A program made the position numbers and the translations under genes. Under the pieces are notes generated by a model. It was not told where the DNA came from and made no database searches. It was given only the letters and a program-made list of their open reading frames with translations. This document shows, in pieces, positions 1 to 9,037 of a stretch of 64,000 nt of DNA (its first letter is position 1; every line of letters starts with the position of its first letter). Source of the DNA: Paraplanobispora takensis (lineage in GTDB: Bacteria; Actinomycetota; Actinomycetes; Streptosporangiales; Streptosporangiaceae); assembly GCF_016863195.1 (NCBI RefSeq), contig NZ_BOOK01000052.1:18465-82464 (forward strand), read 5' to 3'.

Positions 1-46
1 CGAGGCGGCGGCCGCATGCCGGGCGCCGGAGGGAGAGAGACGACAG

Positions 47-1771
47 GTGGCGCACGGATTCCGGGTATGGGCCCCTGACCGCGAACGGGTGGATCTGGTG
101 CTCGGCGAGCGCAGGCTGCCCATGCGGCGGACCGAGGGCGGCGGGTGGGAGCTGACGGTCCAGGACGCCGGTCCGGGCACCGACTACGCCTACTCGCTCG
201 ACGGCGGGCCGCCCCGCCCCGACCCGCGCTCGCCGTACCAGCCGCGGGGGCCGCACGCGCCCTCCCGGCTGGTCGACCACGCCTCCTTCGCCTGGAGCGA
301 CGACCGCTGGCGGGGCGTGCCGCTGCCCGGCGCGGTCCTGTACGAGCTGCACGTGGGCACCTTCTCCCCCGCCGGGACCTTCGAGGGGGCGATCGAGTAC
401 CTGCCCCACCTGGTCGAGCTGGGCGTGGACGCGATCGAGCTGATGCCGGTGGCGGAGTTCTCCGGCCGCAGGGGCTGGGGCTACGACGGCGTCAGCCTGT
501 ACGCGCCGCACCACGCCTACGGCGGGCCGGAGGGCCTCAAGCGCCTGGTGGACGCCTGCCACGCGCACGGCCTGGGCGTGGTGATGGACGTGGTCTACAA
601 CCACCTGGGGCCCTCGGGCAACTACCTGCCGGAGTTCGGCCCCTACTTCACCGACCGGCACAGCACGAACTGGGGCGACGCGGTCAACTTCGACGGCCCG
701 GGCAGCGACGAGGTGCGCGACTTCGTCGTCGGCAACGCCCTCATGTGGCTGCGCGACTATCACTGCGACGGGCTGCGCCTGGACGCGGTGCACGCCATCG
801 CCGACGACTCGGCGGTGCACATCCTGGACCGGCTGGCCGAGGAGGTGGAGCAGCTGGCCGCCCACGTGCGCCGCCCGCTGTTCCTCATCGCCGAGAGCGA
901 CCTGAACGACCCCAGGTTCGTGCGCCCGCGCGAGGCCGGGGGGTACGGCGTGCACGCGGCCTGGGCCGACGAGTGGCACCACGCCCTGCACGCCGCGCTG
1001 ACCGGGGAGACCGACGGCTACTACGAGGACTTCGGCTCCCTCGACCTGCTGGCCAAGGCCCTGCGGCAGGCCTGGGTCTACGACGGCACCTGGTCGCCGC
1101 ACCGCGGGCGGGTGCACGGCAGGTCCCCGGCGGGGCTGCCGGGGCACCGATTCGTGGTGTGCACGCAGAACCACGACCAGGTGGGCAACAGGGCCCGGGG
1201 AGAGCGCAGCTCCGCGCTGATGGGCGAGGGCCGCCTGCGGGTGGCCGCCGCCCTGCTGCTCACCGCGCCGTTCGTCCCCATGCTGTTCCAGGGGGAGGAG
1301 TGGGGGGCCACCACCCCCTTCCTGTACTTCACCGACCACGAGGACCCGGAGCTGGGCCAGGCGGTCAGCGAGGGCCGCCGCCGGGAGTTCGCCGTGTTCG
1401 GCTGGGAGCCCGAGCAGGTGCCCGACCCCCAGGAGGCCGCCACCTTCGAGCAGTCCCGGCTGGACTGGACGGAGGTGGACAAGGAGTCCCAGGCGCGGCT
1501 GCTGGCCTGGTATCGAGAGCTGATCGCGCTGCGGCGGCGGATCCCGGCCCTCACCGACGGCCGGATCGACCGGGTCGAGGCCGGGCACGACGGCGCCGGC
1601 CTGCTCAGCGTCGAGCGGGGGCCGGTCCTGGTGGCGGCCAACCTCGGCGCCTCCACCCGGACGCTGGTCGCCTGCGGACGCCGCGTCCTGGCCGTCTCCG
1701 ACCCGGGCGTCCGGCTCTCCGGCGACGAGCTGACCCTGCCGCCGGACACCGTGGCGATCCTGGAGGGCTGA
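47..1771 (+). CDS. treZ: Malto-oligosyltrehalose trehalohydrolase (GH13)
   Basis: Hydrolyses the alpha-1,4 bond next to the terminal trehalose of malto-oligosyltrehalose, the second step of the TreY/TreZ route from glycogen-type glucans to trehalose in the cytoplasm. The 574-residue protein has an N-terminal beta-sandwich of about 95 residues and then a GH13 barrel with all four conserved regions: DVVYNH near residue 181, LRLDAVHAI with the nucleophile Asp near 246, IAESD with the acid/base Glu near 283, and QNHDQ near 375. The GTG start is preceded by a purine-rich GGAGGGAGAGAG. Bases 1-46 contain only this leader and perhaps the end of an upstream gene (treY would be the expected neighbour, but is not visible). 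Family assignment is firm; the reaction is inferred from the family. Confidence 0.93.
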   Translation: MAHGFRVWAPDRERVDLVLGERRLPMRRTEGGGWELTVQDAGPGTDYAYSLDGGPPRPDPRSPYQPRGPHAPSRLVDHASFAWSDDRWRGVPLPGAVLYELHVGTFSPAGTFEGAIEYLPHLVELGVDAIELMPVAEFSGRRGWGYDGVSLYAPHHAYGGPEGLKRLVDACHAHGLGVVMDVVYNHLGPSGNYLPEFGPYFTDRHSTNWGDAVNFDGPGSDEVRDFVVGNALMWLRDYHCDGLRLDAVHAIADDSAVHILDRLAEEVEQLAAHVRRPLFLIAESDLNDPRFVRPREAGGYGVHAAWADEWHHALHAALTGETDGYYEDFGSLDLLAKALRQAWVYDGTWSPHRGRVHGRSPAGLPGHRFVVCTQNHDQVGNRARGERSSALMGEGRLRVAAALLLTAPFVPMLFQGEEWGATTPFLYFTDHEDPELGQAVSEGRRREFAVFGWEPEQVPDPQEAATFEQSRLDWTEVDKESQARLLAWYRELIALRRRIPALTDGRIDRVEAGHDGAGLLSVERGPVLVAANLGASTRTLVACGRRVLAVSDPGVRLSGDELTLPPDTVAILEG

Positions 1772-1791
1772 GCGCCCCCGCGGGGGTCATG

Positions 1792-1818
1792 CCCGGGCCG
1801 CACACCGCGCGGCCCGGG
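1792..1818. terminator. Convergent hairpin between treZ and manA
   Basis: Perfect 10-bp stem CCCGGGCCGC / GCGGCCCGGG with a 7-nt loop, lying between the convergent treZ and manA stop codons. No T-tract follows on either strand, as is usual for high-GC actinomycetes; a bidirectional terminator is inferred. Confidence 0.6.
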
Positions 1819-1846
1819 AATCACTCCGCACCGGGCGCCGCGGCGG

Positions 1847-2926
1847 TCACACGGTCCCGGGCTCGGCGCAGTACACCGACCCGCCCGCGCGCACGGCGAC
1901 GGCGGGCTGGGAGGCCGGCACGAAGGCCGACTCGCCCTGACCCAGGTCGAGGGAGCCCACCCCGGCCGTGCCCTCGGCGCACAGCAGGATCCTGGGCACG
2001 CCGCCCTCCAGGCGGTGCTCGCCCTCGGCCAGCCGGCGCAGGCTGAACTCCGGCGACGGCGTGGAGTACAGGCCCTCGGCGGTGGCCTCCACCTCCAGCG
2101 GCGCGGCCGACGGGTCGGCCACGCGCAGCAGCTCCTCCACGTCGACGGGCTTGCCGGTCAGGCCGGCGCGCACGACGTTGTCGGAGCTGCCCATGATCTC
2201 CACGCCGAACCCGCGGATGTAGCAGTGCAGCACCCCCGCGCCCAGGAAGAGCGCCTGGCCGGGCAGCAGCTCGTGCCGCCGCAGCAGCAGCGGCGCCAGG
2301 CAGGCGGGGTCACCGGGGTAGCAGCGCGCCAGCCGTACCACCAGCTGGTAGTCGGGGTGGTGCACGGCGGAGGCCGCCCACACCACCTGCTCGACCACCT
2401 GGCGGTCGCGCAGCAGCGCCCGCAGGGCCTCGCGGATGTCACCGGCCTCCAGCAGGGACACCGCCGGCTGCAGCCCCGGCACGCCGAGCCGCTTGACGAG
2501 CATCGCCGACTGCTCGGGCGCGCGGAAGCCGGCCAGCGCGGTGAACGGCGTCAGCGCGCACACCAGCTCGGGCTTGGGCCACGGGTCGGCGTAGACGCCC
2601 CGCGCGTGCCCGTCGGCCGCCTGCTCGGCGGTCGGGTGCACCTGCAGGGAGAGCGGCCGGGCGACCGCGATGAGTTTCATCAGGTACGGCAGGCGCGCGC
2701 CGAAGCGGTCGACGACCGCCTGCCCCAGCTGCCCGGCCGGGTCGGCGCCGATGGCCTCGCCCAGCGAACGGCCGTCACCGGCCAGCAGCGACGGCCCGGC
2801 AGGATGGGCGCCGAACCACATCTCGGCCTCCGGCCGGGGGGCGGGCACAGGCCTGCCGGTGAACGCCGCGATATCGGTCTGCGATCCCCAGGCGTAGTCC
2901 TTGACCGTGTTGTTCAGCAGATACAT
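1847..2926 (-). CDS. manA: Mannose-6-phosphate isomerase, type I
   Basis: Interconverts mannose-6-phosphate and fructose-6-phosphate. The 359-residue cupin-type protein shows the type I pattern: QVHPTAEQA (metal-site region), PKPELVCALTPFTALAGF, and GVLHCYIRGFGVEIMGSSDN followed by VRAGLT. The start chosen is the ATG of MYLLNNTVKDYAWGS, six bases after GGAGAG; a longer frame upstream looks like non-coding extension. It is the last gene of a leftward operon, 43 bp behind the ROK kinase, where it would move mannose released by the GH2 enzyme into glycolysis. A general cell-wall or GDP-mannose role is possible too, but its place after a kinase and a mannosidase argues for catabolism. Confidence 0.93.
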   Translation of the reverse strand: MYLLNNTVKDYAWGSQTDIAAFTGRPVPAPRPEAEMWFGAHPAGPSLLAGDGRSLGEAIGADPAGQLGQAVVDRFGARLPYLMKLIAVARPLSLQVHPTAEQAADGHARGVYADPWPKPELVCALTPFTALAGFRAPEQSAMLVKRLGVPGLQPAVSLLEAGDIREALRALLRDRQVVEQVVWAASAVHHPDYQLVVRLARCYPGDPACLAPLLLRRHELLPGQALFLGAGVLHCYIRGFGVEIMGSSDNVVRAGLTGKPVDVEELLRVADPSAAPLEVEATAEGLYSTPSPEFSLRRLAEGEHRLEGGVPRILLCAEGTAGVGSLDLGQGESAFVPASQPAVAVRAGGSVYCAEPGTV

Positions 2927-2969
2927 GTGCTCTCCGTGGGGGTAGGGGAGCCGGGGCGCGGAGAACGCC

Positions 2970-3911
2970 TCAGCACGGGCTGTCCTGGGGGAGGACGAGC
3001 GCGGCGGCGCCGAGCAGCCCGGCGTCGCGTCCGAGCGAGGTGGGATCCACACGCACGCGACGCAGGAAGCCTAACCCGGCCGACCCGGTGACGGCCCGCC
3101 GGAGCGGATCGAACAGGACTGTTCCGGCGGCGGCCACCCCGCCGCCGACCACCACGTGGTCCAGGTCGAACAGGGCCGCCGCCGTCAGAATCGCGGTCGC
3201 CAGCGCGTCGGCCGCGCGCCGGAAGGCGCGCAGCGCCACGGGGTGGCCGAGGCGGGCGTCGGCGGCCAGCGCCTTGGCGTCCTCGCCGCTCCAGCCGTTC
3301 GCGCGGGCCCAGCGGACCATGTTCGGGCCGCTGGCCACGGTCTCGACGCAGCCGGCCGCCCCGCACGGGCAGGGCTCGCCGCCCGGGTCGACGGCGATGT
3401 GGCCGATGTGCCCGGCGTTGCCGGTCGGGCCGAGGTAGGGCGTGCCGTCCAGGACCAGGCCGCCGCCGACCCCGGTGGAGACGACCATCCCGAGCACGGC
3501 GCGGGAGGGGGTGTGCTCGGCCAGGCCGCGCCACCACTCCCCCAGCGCCATGCACTGGCCGTCGCCGGCCAGCCGCACGGGCCGGCCGGGCAGCATCCGG
3601 CTCACCGCGTCGGCCAGCGGGAAGTCGCGCCAGCCGGGGATGTTGACCGGGCTGACGCTGCCCTTGACGGAGTCGAGGGGGCCCGCGGACCCGATGCCCA
3701 CGCCCTCGATCCCGTCCCGGTCCACCCGCGCCGTGACGCGCCCGACGACCTCGGCCAGCGCCGCGTCCGCCGAGGCGAAGGCGCTCAGCGGCACCTCGGC
3801 GCGGACCGGCATGCCGCCGTCGGCGGTGACCGCGGCCGCGGCGAACTTGGTGCCGCCGATGTCCACGGCCAGCACGGTCCGGGTCTCCCCGGTTCCGTTC
3901 GGGGAGCTCAC
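2970..3911 (-). CDS. ROK-family sugar kinase, probable mannokinase or glucokinase
   Basis: A 313-residue ROK kinase expected to phosphorylate a free hexose with ATP in the cytoplasm. Visible are the N-terminal phosphate-binding loop DIGGTKFAAA, the catalytic Asp region GDGQCMALGE near residue 113, the ROK motif GNAGHIGHI, and the complete zinc motif CPCGAAGCVE near 180. There is no helix-turn-helix, so this is an enzyme and not a ROK repressor. The GTG start overlaps the stop of the upstream beta-mannosidase gene as GTGA, which suggests translational coupling. ROK kinases cannot be assigned to glucose or mannose by eye; mannose is inferred from its position between a mannosidase and mannose-6-phosphate isomerase. 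Confidence 0.9.
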   Translation of the reverse strand: MSSPNGTGETRTVLAVDIGGTKFAAAAVTADGGMPVRAEVPLSAFASADAALAEVVGRVTARVDRDGIEGVGIGSAGPLDSVKGSVSPVNIPGWRDFPLADAVSRMLPGRPVRLAGDGQCMALGEWWRGLAEHTPSRAVLGMVVSTGVGGGLVLDGTPYLGPTGNAGHIGHIAVDPGGEPCPCGAAGCVETVASGPNMVRWARANGWSGEDAKALAADARLGHPVALRAFRRAADALATAILTAAALFDLDHVVVGGGVAAAGTVLFDPLRRAVTGSAGLGFLRRVRVDPTSLGRDAGLLGAAALVLPQDSPC

Positions 3912-6292
3912 CGCCGGGCCTCGTTCACGCAGCGCAGGACCGGGAAGGCGGTCAGCGCCGCCGGGTCCAGCCGCCGCCCGGTGGCGACGTGGAAGACGGC
4001 GCTCTCGCCGGGCAGCAGGGTCACCAGCATGTCGTCCACCGAGGCGGCGGGGTCGAGCCGGTCGGGGAACAGCGCCAGCTCGCGCAGCAGGGTGCGCGCG
4101 GTGACGGTCACCCGGTAGCCGCCCTCGACCGGCTCGGCCTGCGCGTCGTAGGCGGCCTCGGGCAGGGCCACCCGCGTGTCCTCGGCGAAGAACGCGACCG
4201 TACGGCTCTCGCCCAGGCGGGCGGCCAGCAGCTCGCCCCCGGGGTCGTCGGGCGTGCCGACCGCCGCGGGCAGCGCCACCGCGGCCACCGAGCGCGGTGC
4301 CGCCTCCACGGCGACGACCTCCTTGGCCAGCGGCTCCCCGGCCAGGCTGTGCCGTACCAGCTCCAGCTCGCCCCGCCACGGCTCGTCGCCGTCGTTGACC
4401 ACCGCGACCGAACCGTCGCCGACGACGAGCAGGCGGTCGGCGTAGACGCGGCGCAGGGCGTACCACAGGGGCTTGCGCCGGCCGTCGCCGTCCACGGCGG
4501 ACCAGGAGGTGACCGGCCAGCAGTCGTTGAGCTGCCAGACGATCGTGCCCGCGCAGTGCGGCGCCAGCGACCGGAAGCGCCCGATGCCGAACTCGATCGC
4601 GCGGGCCTGGTTGAGCTGGGTCAGATAGTGCCAGTCGTCGAAGGTCTCCGGCTGCGGCAGGTGCTCGCCGAGGCCGCGCAGGAGCTTGCCGTTGCCGTCG
4701 ATCGCCTTCTGGTGGTGCAGCACCAGCGGCGCGTCGGCGGCCAGCTCGCCGCTGATCGCGCGGCGCATGGTGGCGTACGCGGCCGGTCCCTGGAAGCCGA
4801 ACTCGGCCACGAAGCGCGGCGTGTAGGCGCCGTAGCGGGAGTAGTCCTCGCGGTTCCACACGTCCCAGATGTGGATGGTGCCGCGGGCCGGGTCGTTGGG
4901 CGGCAGGTCTGGCGCGCCGGAGTACGGGCTGCCCGGCCAGTAGGGGCGGGTGGGGTCCAGCTCGGCGACGATCGAGGGCAGCAGGTCGTAGTAGTAGCCG
5001 GCGCCCCAGCTCCGTCCGGCCAGTTCCTCCTGCCAGCCCCAGTCGGCGCGTCCCTCGATGTTCTCGTTGTTGCCGCACCACAGCACCAGGCTGGGGCGGT
5101 GCGCGAGCCTGGCCACGTTCTCGCGCGCCTCGGCCTCGACCTCCGAGCGCAGGGGCTCCTCCTCGGGGTAGGCGGCGCAGGCGAAGGGGAAGTCCTGCCA
5201 GACCAGCAGGCCCAGCTCGTCGGCCAGGTCGTAGAAGTCCTCGCTCTCGTACAGGCCGCCGCCCCACACCCGCAGCAGGTTGACGCCCGCGTCGGCGGCC
5301 TGCCCGAAGCGCCCGGCCAGGCGCTCGCGGGTGACCCGGTTGGGGAAGCAGTCGTCCGGGATCCAGTTGACGCCGCGCACGAACACCGGAACGTCGTTGA
5401 CGTGCAGGGTGAAGGCGCCGTCGGTCGTGTCGAGCTGTACGGAGCGGAACCCGATCCTGCGGGTCACGCTCTCCTCGCCGAGCCGCACGGTCAGCTCGTG
5501 CAGGGGCTGCGCGCCGTACCCGCGCGGCCACCAGCGCTCGGGCTCCGGCACGGTCAGCTCCAGCACCGCCTCGCGCCCGCCCGGCGCCAGGCGCGCCTCG
5601 GCCGAGACGCCCGCGACCTCCGCGGTGACCGTCACGGGATCCTCGGTGACGCGCTCGACCCTGACGCGCACCTCGACGTGGCCGTCCGCGCCCCGCATGG
5701 TCACCAGCGGCCGCACCTCGGCCAGGCGGGCGCCGCTCCAGCTCTCCAGGCCGATCGGCCGCCAGATGCCGGCGGTGACCACGGTCGGGCCCCAGTCCCA
5801 GCCGAAGTTGCAGGCCATCTTGCGGATGAACGGGTACGGCTCGGTGTAGGGGCCGGGCCGCTCGCCCAGCGCGGCCCGCCGCGCCTCGGTGTAGGCGTAG
5901 GCCGAGCCGAAGCGCACGGTCAGCGTGTTGGTCCCCTCGCGCAGCAGGTGCCGCACCGGGAAGCGGTAGGAGCGGTGCTGGTTGGCGGTCTCCGCGATCT
6001 GCACGCCGTTGAGCGTGACCGTCGCCGCCGTGTCCAGCCCCCGGCAGACCAGATCGGTCCGCTCGTGGTCGTCGGGGACCCACTCGAAGGCGGTCTCGTA
6101 GATCCAGTCGGTGCGGCCTATCCAGGACAGCCGGGTCTCGTTGTCGTCCAGGTAGGGATCCTCGATCATCCCGGCGGCGAGCAGGTCGGTGTGCACGCAG
6201 CCGGGCACGGTCGCGGCCACGCCCGCCACTCCGGCGTCCGGTGAGGCGGCCATGAGGATCCAGCCGTCGTGCAACGGACGGTACGAACTCAA
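3908..6292 (-). CDS. GH2 beta-mannosidase
   Basis: Removes terminal beta-linked mannose from short manno-oligosaccharides; no signal peptide, so it acts inside the cell on imported substrate. The 794-residue protein has the GH2 order: sugar-binding jelly-roll (about 1-180), Ig-like domain, TIM barrel, and C-terminal beta domains. The acid/base Glu lies in GNNENIEG (about residue 410) and the nucleophile Glu in VAEFGFQG (about 497). The chosen start is TTG six bases after AAGGAG. A GTG 36 bases further upstream, overlapping the ATPase stop as GTGA, is the alternative and would add 12 residues. Typical length for bacterial GH2 mannosidases. The mannose specificity fits the operon partners. Confidence 0.9.
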   Translation of the reverse strand: MSSYRPLHDGWILMAASPDAGVAGVAATVPGCVHTDLLAAGMIEDPYLDDNETRLSWIGRTDWIYETAFEWVPDDHERTDLVCRGLDTAATVTLNGVQIAETANQHRSYRFPVRHLLREGTNTLTVRFGSAYAYTEARRAALGERPGPYTEPYPFIRKMACNFGWDWGPTVVTAGIWRPIGLESWSGARLAEVRPLVTMRGADGHVEVRVRVERVTEDPVTVTAEVAGVSAEARLAPGGREAVLELTVPEPERWWPRGYGAQPLHELTVRLGEESVTRRIGFRSVQLDTTDGAFTLHVNDVPVFVRGVNWIPDDCFPNRVTRERLAGRFGQAADAGVNLLRVWGGGLYESEDFYDLADELGLLVWQDFPFACAAYPEEEPLRSEVEAEARENVARLAHRPSLVLWCGNNENIEGRADWGWQEELAGRSWGAGYYYDLLPSIVAELDPTRPYWPGSPYSGAPDLPPNDPARGTIHIWDVWNREDYSRYGAYTPRFVAEFGFQGPAAYATMRRAISGELAADAPLVLHHQKAIDGNGKLLRGLGEHLPQPETFDDWHYLTQLNQARAIEFGIGRFRSLAPHCAGTIVWQLNDCWPVTSWSAVDGDGRRKPLWYALRRVYADRLLVVGDGSVAVVNDGDEPWRGELELVRHSLAGEPLAKEVVAVEAAPRSVAAVALPAAVGTPDDPGGELLAARLGESRTVAFFAEDTRVALPEAAYDAQAEPVEGGYRVTVTARTLLRELALFPDRLDPAASVDDMLVTLLPGESAVFHVATGRRLDPAALTAFPVLRCVNEARR

Positions 6293-6324
6293 GTGAAGCT
6301 CCTTCTGACGGTCGCTCGCGCCGG

Positions 6325-7206
6325 TCACTGCGGGCAGGCGTCGAGCTGGGCGCAGGCCACGAGATGTCCGGGCTCCGCCTCGAACATCGCGCCGGAGGCC
6401 GCGTTCTCGTGATAGTGGCAGGTCTGCATGGGGGCGGCGTCCTCCCAGGGGGAGTGCAACCGGGGCACCGCCGACAGCAGCTGCCGGGTGTAGGGGTGCA
6501 GGGGGTTGCCGAAGACCTTGCCGGTCACCCCCATCTCGACCACGGTGCCGCGCCGCAGCACGACCGTGCGCTCGGCCAGGTAGTTGCCCAGCGACAGGTC
6601 GTGCGTGACGTACAGCACCCCGAGGCCGCGCTCCTTCAGCTCGGCCAGCAGGTTGAGCACGTCGATGCGGGTCGAGGCGTCGAGCATGCTGGTGATCTCG
6701 TCGGCGACCAGCAGCTTGAGATCCAGCAGCAGCGCCCGGGCGATGAGCAGGCGCTGGAGCTGGCCTCCGCTGAGCTGGTGCGGGTAGCGGCCGAGCACCT
6801 GGTCGGGGTCGAGCCGCACGTCCCTGACCGTGGAGCGGACCCGCTCGTCCCACTCCTTCTCGCCGACCTGCGGGTAGTAGGCCTCCTTGATCATCCGGAA
6901 CACCCGGTCGGCCTTGAACACCGGGTTGTAGCAGCTGAAGGGGTCCTGGAAGACGCCCTGCACGTGCCGGTAGTAGTCCTTGCCGGGCTTGACCGGGACG
7001 CCGTCGACGGTGATCGAGCCGCCGGTGATCGAGGCCAGCCCGAGGATCATCTTGCCGATCGTGCTCTTGCCGCTGCCGCTCTCGCCGATGAGGGAGACGA
7101 CCTCGCCGGCCTGGACGTCGAAGCTCACCCCGTCCACGGCGGCGAAGACCTTCCCTCCGAAGGCGCCGACCTTGTAGACCTTCGTGACGTTGTCGAGTTT
7201 CAGCAT
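6325..7206 (-). CDS. ABC transporter ATPase, oligopeptide/oligosaccharide (DppF-like)
   Basis: Second of two ATPases that power the adjacent importer. The 293-residue protein has Walker A GESGSGKS (41-48), signature LSGGQ, Walker B LLVADE, and the C-terminal extension of Opp/Dpp ATPases (HPYTRQLLSAVP, then a Cys-containing tail ending ACAQLDACPQ). The ATG overlaps the stop of the preceding ATPase as TGATG. A longer frame upstream was discarded because homologous sequence begins at [12 protein letters not shown]. Opp/Dpp-type systems include importers of beta-gluco- and beta-manno-oligosaccharides, and the downstream beta-mannosidase points to that substrate class here. Confidence 0.92.
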   Translation of the reverse strand: MLKLDNVTKVYKVGAFGGKVFAAVDGVSFDVQAGEVVSLIGESGSGKSTIGKMILGLASITGGSITVDGVPVKPGKDYYRHVQGVFQDPFSCYNPVFKADRVFRMIKEAYYPQVGEKEWDERVRSTVRDVRLDPDQVLGRYPHQLSGGQLQRLLIARALLLDLKLLVADEITSMLDASTRIDVLNLLAELKERGLGVLYVTHDLSLGNYLAERTVVLRRGTVVEMGVTGKVFGNPLHPYTRQLLSAVPRLHSPWEDAAPMQTCHYHENAASGAMFEAEPGHLVACAQLDACPQ

Positions 7207-8147
7207 CAGGCCTTCCAGCACGCGACGAAGTGGTTGGGCTCGATCTCGGCCATGGGCGGCTCCTGCGCGCACTCCTCACCGGCGATCGGGCAGCGGTCCC
7301 GGAAGCGGCAGCCCGCGGGCGGGTCGAGCAGCGACGGCGGGCTGCCGGCGATGCCGGCCAGCCGCTTGTCGGTGTACCGCACGCCGACCTCGGGCAGCGA
7401 GTCGAGCAGGAGCTTGGTGTACGGATGACGCGGCTTCTTGACGATCGCGGTGGCGGGCGCCTTCTCCGCGAGCTTCCCTGCGTACATGACCATGATCGTG
7501 TCGGCGATGTGGGAGGTGAGCGCGAGGTCGTGGGTGACGAAGATCATGCTCTTGACGAACCCGGCGTCGCGGAAGCCGATCAGGGCCCGGGCCACCGCCT
7601 TCTGCGTGGAGACGTCCAGGGCGGAGGTGACCTCGTCGGCGATGAGCAGCGACGGGTCGAGCAGCGTGGAGATGACCATGACCATCCGCTGCTTCATGCC
7701 GCCCGACAGCTCGATCGGATAGCGGTCCAGCACCGCGTGGGGCAGCTCGACCAGGCTCAGCCGCGACTCCAGCTCGTCGAGGTCCAGGGTGGCGCCCCGG
7801 GACCTGAGCAGCTCGCGCACCATCCTGCCGATCTTGCGGGTCGGGTTCATGGCGCTCATGGAGTACTGCGGGATGAGGGAGACCTCGCGGAAGCGGAAGT
7901 CGTTCATCCGCCGGTCGTCGCCGATGGGCAGCTCCCGGCCGTCGAGCTCGACCGTGCCGCCGATGTGGCGCATGCGGCCGTCCATCCGGATGAGGCTCTT
8001 GCCGAGGGTCGTCTTGCCGCAGCCCGACTCCCCGGCCAGGCCGAGGATCTCCCCGTCCTCCATGGAGAAGGAGACCCCGTCGAGCGCCTTCACATCCCCC
8101 TTGAGGGTCCTGTAGTAGACCCTCAGGTCGTCGACCTGCAGACTCAT
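7206..8147 (-). CDS. ABC transporter ATPase, oligopeptide/oligosaccharide (DppD-like)
   Basis: First ATPase of the importer, 313 residues. Walker A is GESGCGKT (39-46); the signature is LSGGMKQR, Walker [14 protein letters not shown], and the H-loop VTHDL. The C-terminal Opp/Dpp domain carries [14 protein letters not shown] and the Cys-rich stretch [14 protein letters not shown], which in some family members binds an iron-sulfur cluster. The ATG overlaps the permease stop as ATGA, so permeases and ATPases are probably translationally coupled. Together with the DppF-like protein it would form the nucleotide-binding heterodimer. Confidence 0.93.
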   Translation of the reverse strand: MSLQVDDLRVYYRTLKGDVKALDGVSFSMEDGEILGLAGESGCGKTTLGKSLIRMDGRMRHIGGTVELDGRELPIGDDRRMNDFRFREVSLIPQYSMSAMNPTRKIGRMVRELLRSRGATLDLDELESRLSLVELPHAVLDRYPIELSGGMKQRMVMVISTLLDPSLLIADEVTSALDVSTQKAVARALIGFRDAGFVKSMIFVTHDLALTSHIADTIMVMYAGKLAEKAPATAIVKKPRHPYTKLLLDSLPEVGVRYTDKRLAGIAGSPPSLLDPPAGCRFRDRCPIAGEECAQEPPMAEIEPNHFVACWKA

Positions 8148-9037
8148 GTCTCCCTCAGCTTCGGGTTGAAGACCTCGTCGAGCCCGACGTTGGCCACGTA
8201 CAGGGAGCCGACGATCGCGGTGATCCCGGCGCCCGGAGGGATGAACCACCACCACATGCCCAGCTGCATCGCGCTCCACTGGTTGGCGTTCTGCAGCATC
8301 AGCCCGAGCGAGGTGCCCTCGGTGGGCCCCAGGCCGATGAAGTCCAGCGAGGAGGCGATGAGGACCGAGCCGCCGAACAGCAGGATGAAGGTCATGAACA
8401 GGTAGGAGCTCATGTTCGGCGCGATCTCCCTGGTGATGACCTTCCAGGTGTTCGCGCCGCTGAGCCTGGCCAGGTCCACGAAGTCCCGGGTGCGCAGCGA
8501 GAAGGTCTGCGCCCTGATCGCCCGCGCCGCCCACGGCCAGGAGGTCAGGCCGATGAACAGCGCCTGCGCGCCGACGCTGCGCACGCCCAGGTAGGCGTTG
8601 ATGATCAGCAGGACGGCCAGCGTCGGGATGACCAGGACGATGTTGGTGAACATGTTGAGGATCTCGTCCACCAGCCCGCCCCGGTAGCCGGCCACGAAGC
8701 CGACCAGCATCGCGATGACCGCCGCGATGCCGCCGCCCAGGGCGCCGACCACGAAGGTGGTGCGCAGGCCGTACACGAACTGGGTGAAGACGTCCTGGCC
8801 GAAGGTGGTGGTGCCGAACCAGTGCTCGGCCGAGGGCGGCTGCATGGGCTGGGTGCCGTACTCGCTGCCGGTCCCGCTGAGGAACAGGGGGCCGAGCAGG
8901 CCCAGCAGCAACAGCGCCAGGACGATGCCGAAGCCGGTCAGCAGCTTGCCGTTGCGCAGCGCGAAGTACAGGGCCTCGCGCCGCACGCCCGCGGGGGCCG
9001 CCGCGTCCTGCGCGGGAACCTCCTGAAGTGCCGTCAT
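8144..9037 (-). CDS. ABC transporter permease (DppC-like)
   Basis: Membrane subunit of 297 residues with a cytoplasmic N-terminus of about 30 residues and about six transmembrane segments. The first (LLTGFGIVLALLLLGLLGPL) is followed by the long periplasmic-side loop typical of DppC/OppC, with QPPSAEHWFGTTTFGQDVF. The EAA-type coupling region is around DLARLSGANTWKVITREIAPN. ATG overlaps the DppB-like stop as ATGA. Confidence 0.92.
   Translation of the reverse strand: MTALQEVPAQDAAAPAGVRREALYFALRNGKLLTGFGIVLALLLLGLLGPLFLSGTGSEYGTQPMQPPSAEHWFGTTTFGQDVFTQFVYGLRTTFVVGALGGGIAAVIAMLVGFVAGYRGGLVDEILNMFTNIVLVIPTLAVLLIINAYLGVRSVGAQALFIGLTSWPWAARAIRAQTFSLRTRDFVDLARLSGANTWKVITREIAPNMSSYLFMTFILLFGGSVLIASSLDFIGLGPTEGTSLGLMLQNANQWSAMQLGMWWWFIPPGAGITAIVGSLYVANVGLDEVFNPKLRET

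Noticed and set aside
2970..6083. A 1037-codon frame joining antisense-like sequence to the ROK kinase
   Set aside because: Only the last 313 codons show ROK motifs; the rest is the shifted frame of the beta-mannosidase gene, and the GTG at 3911 is the sensible start.
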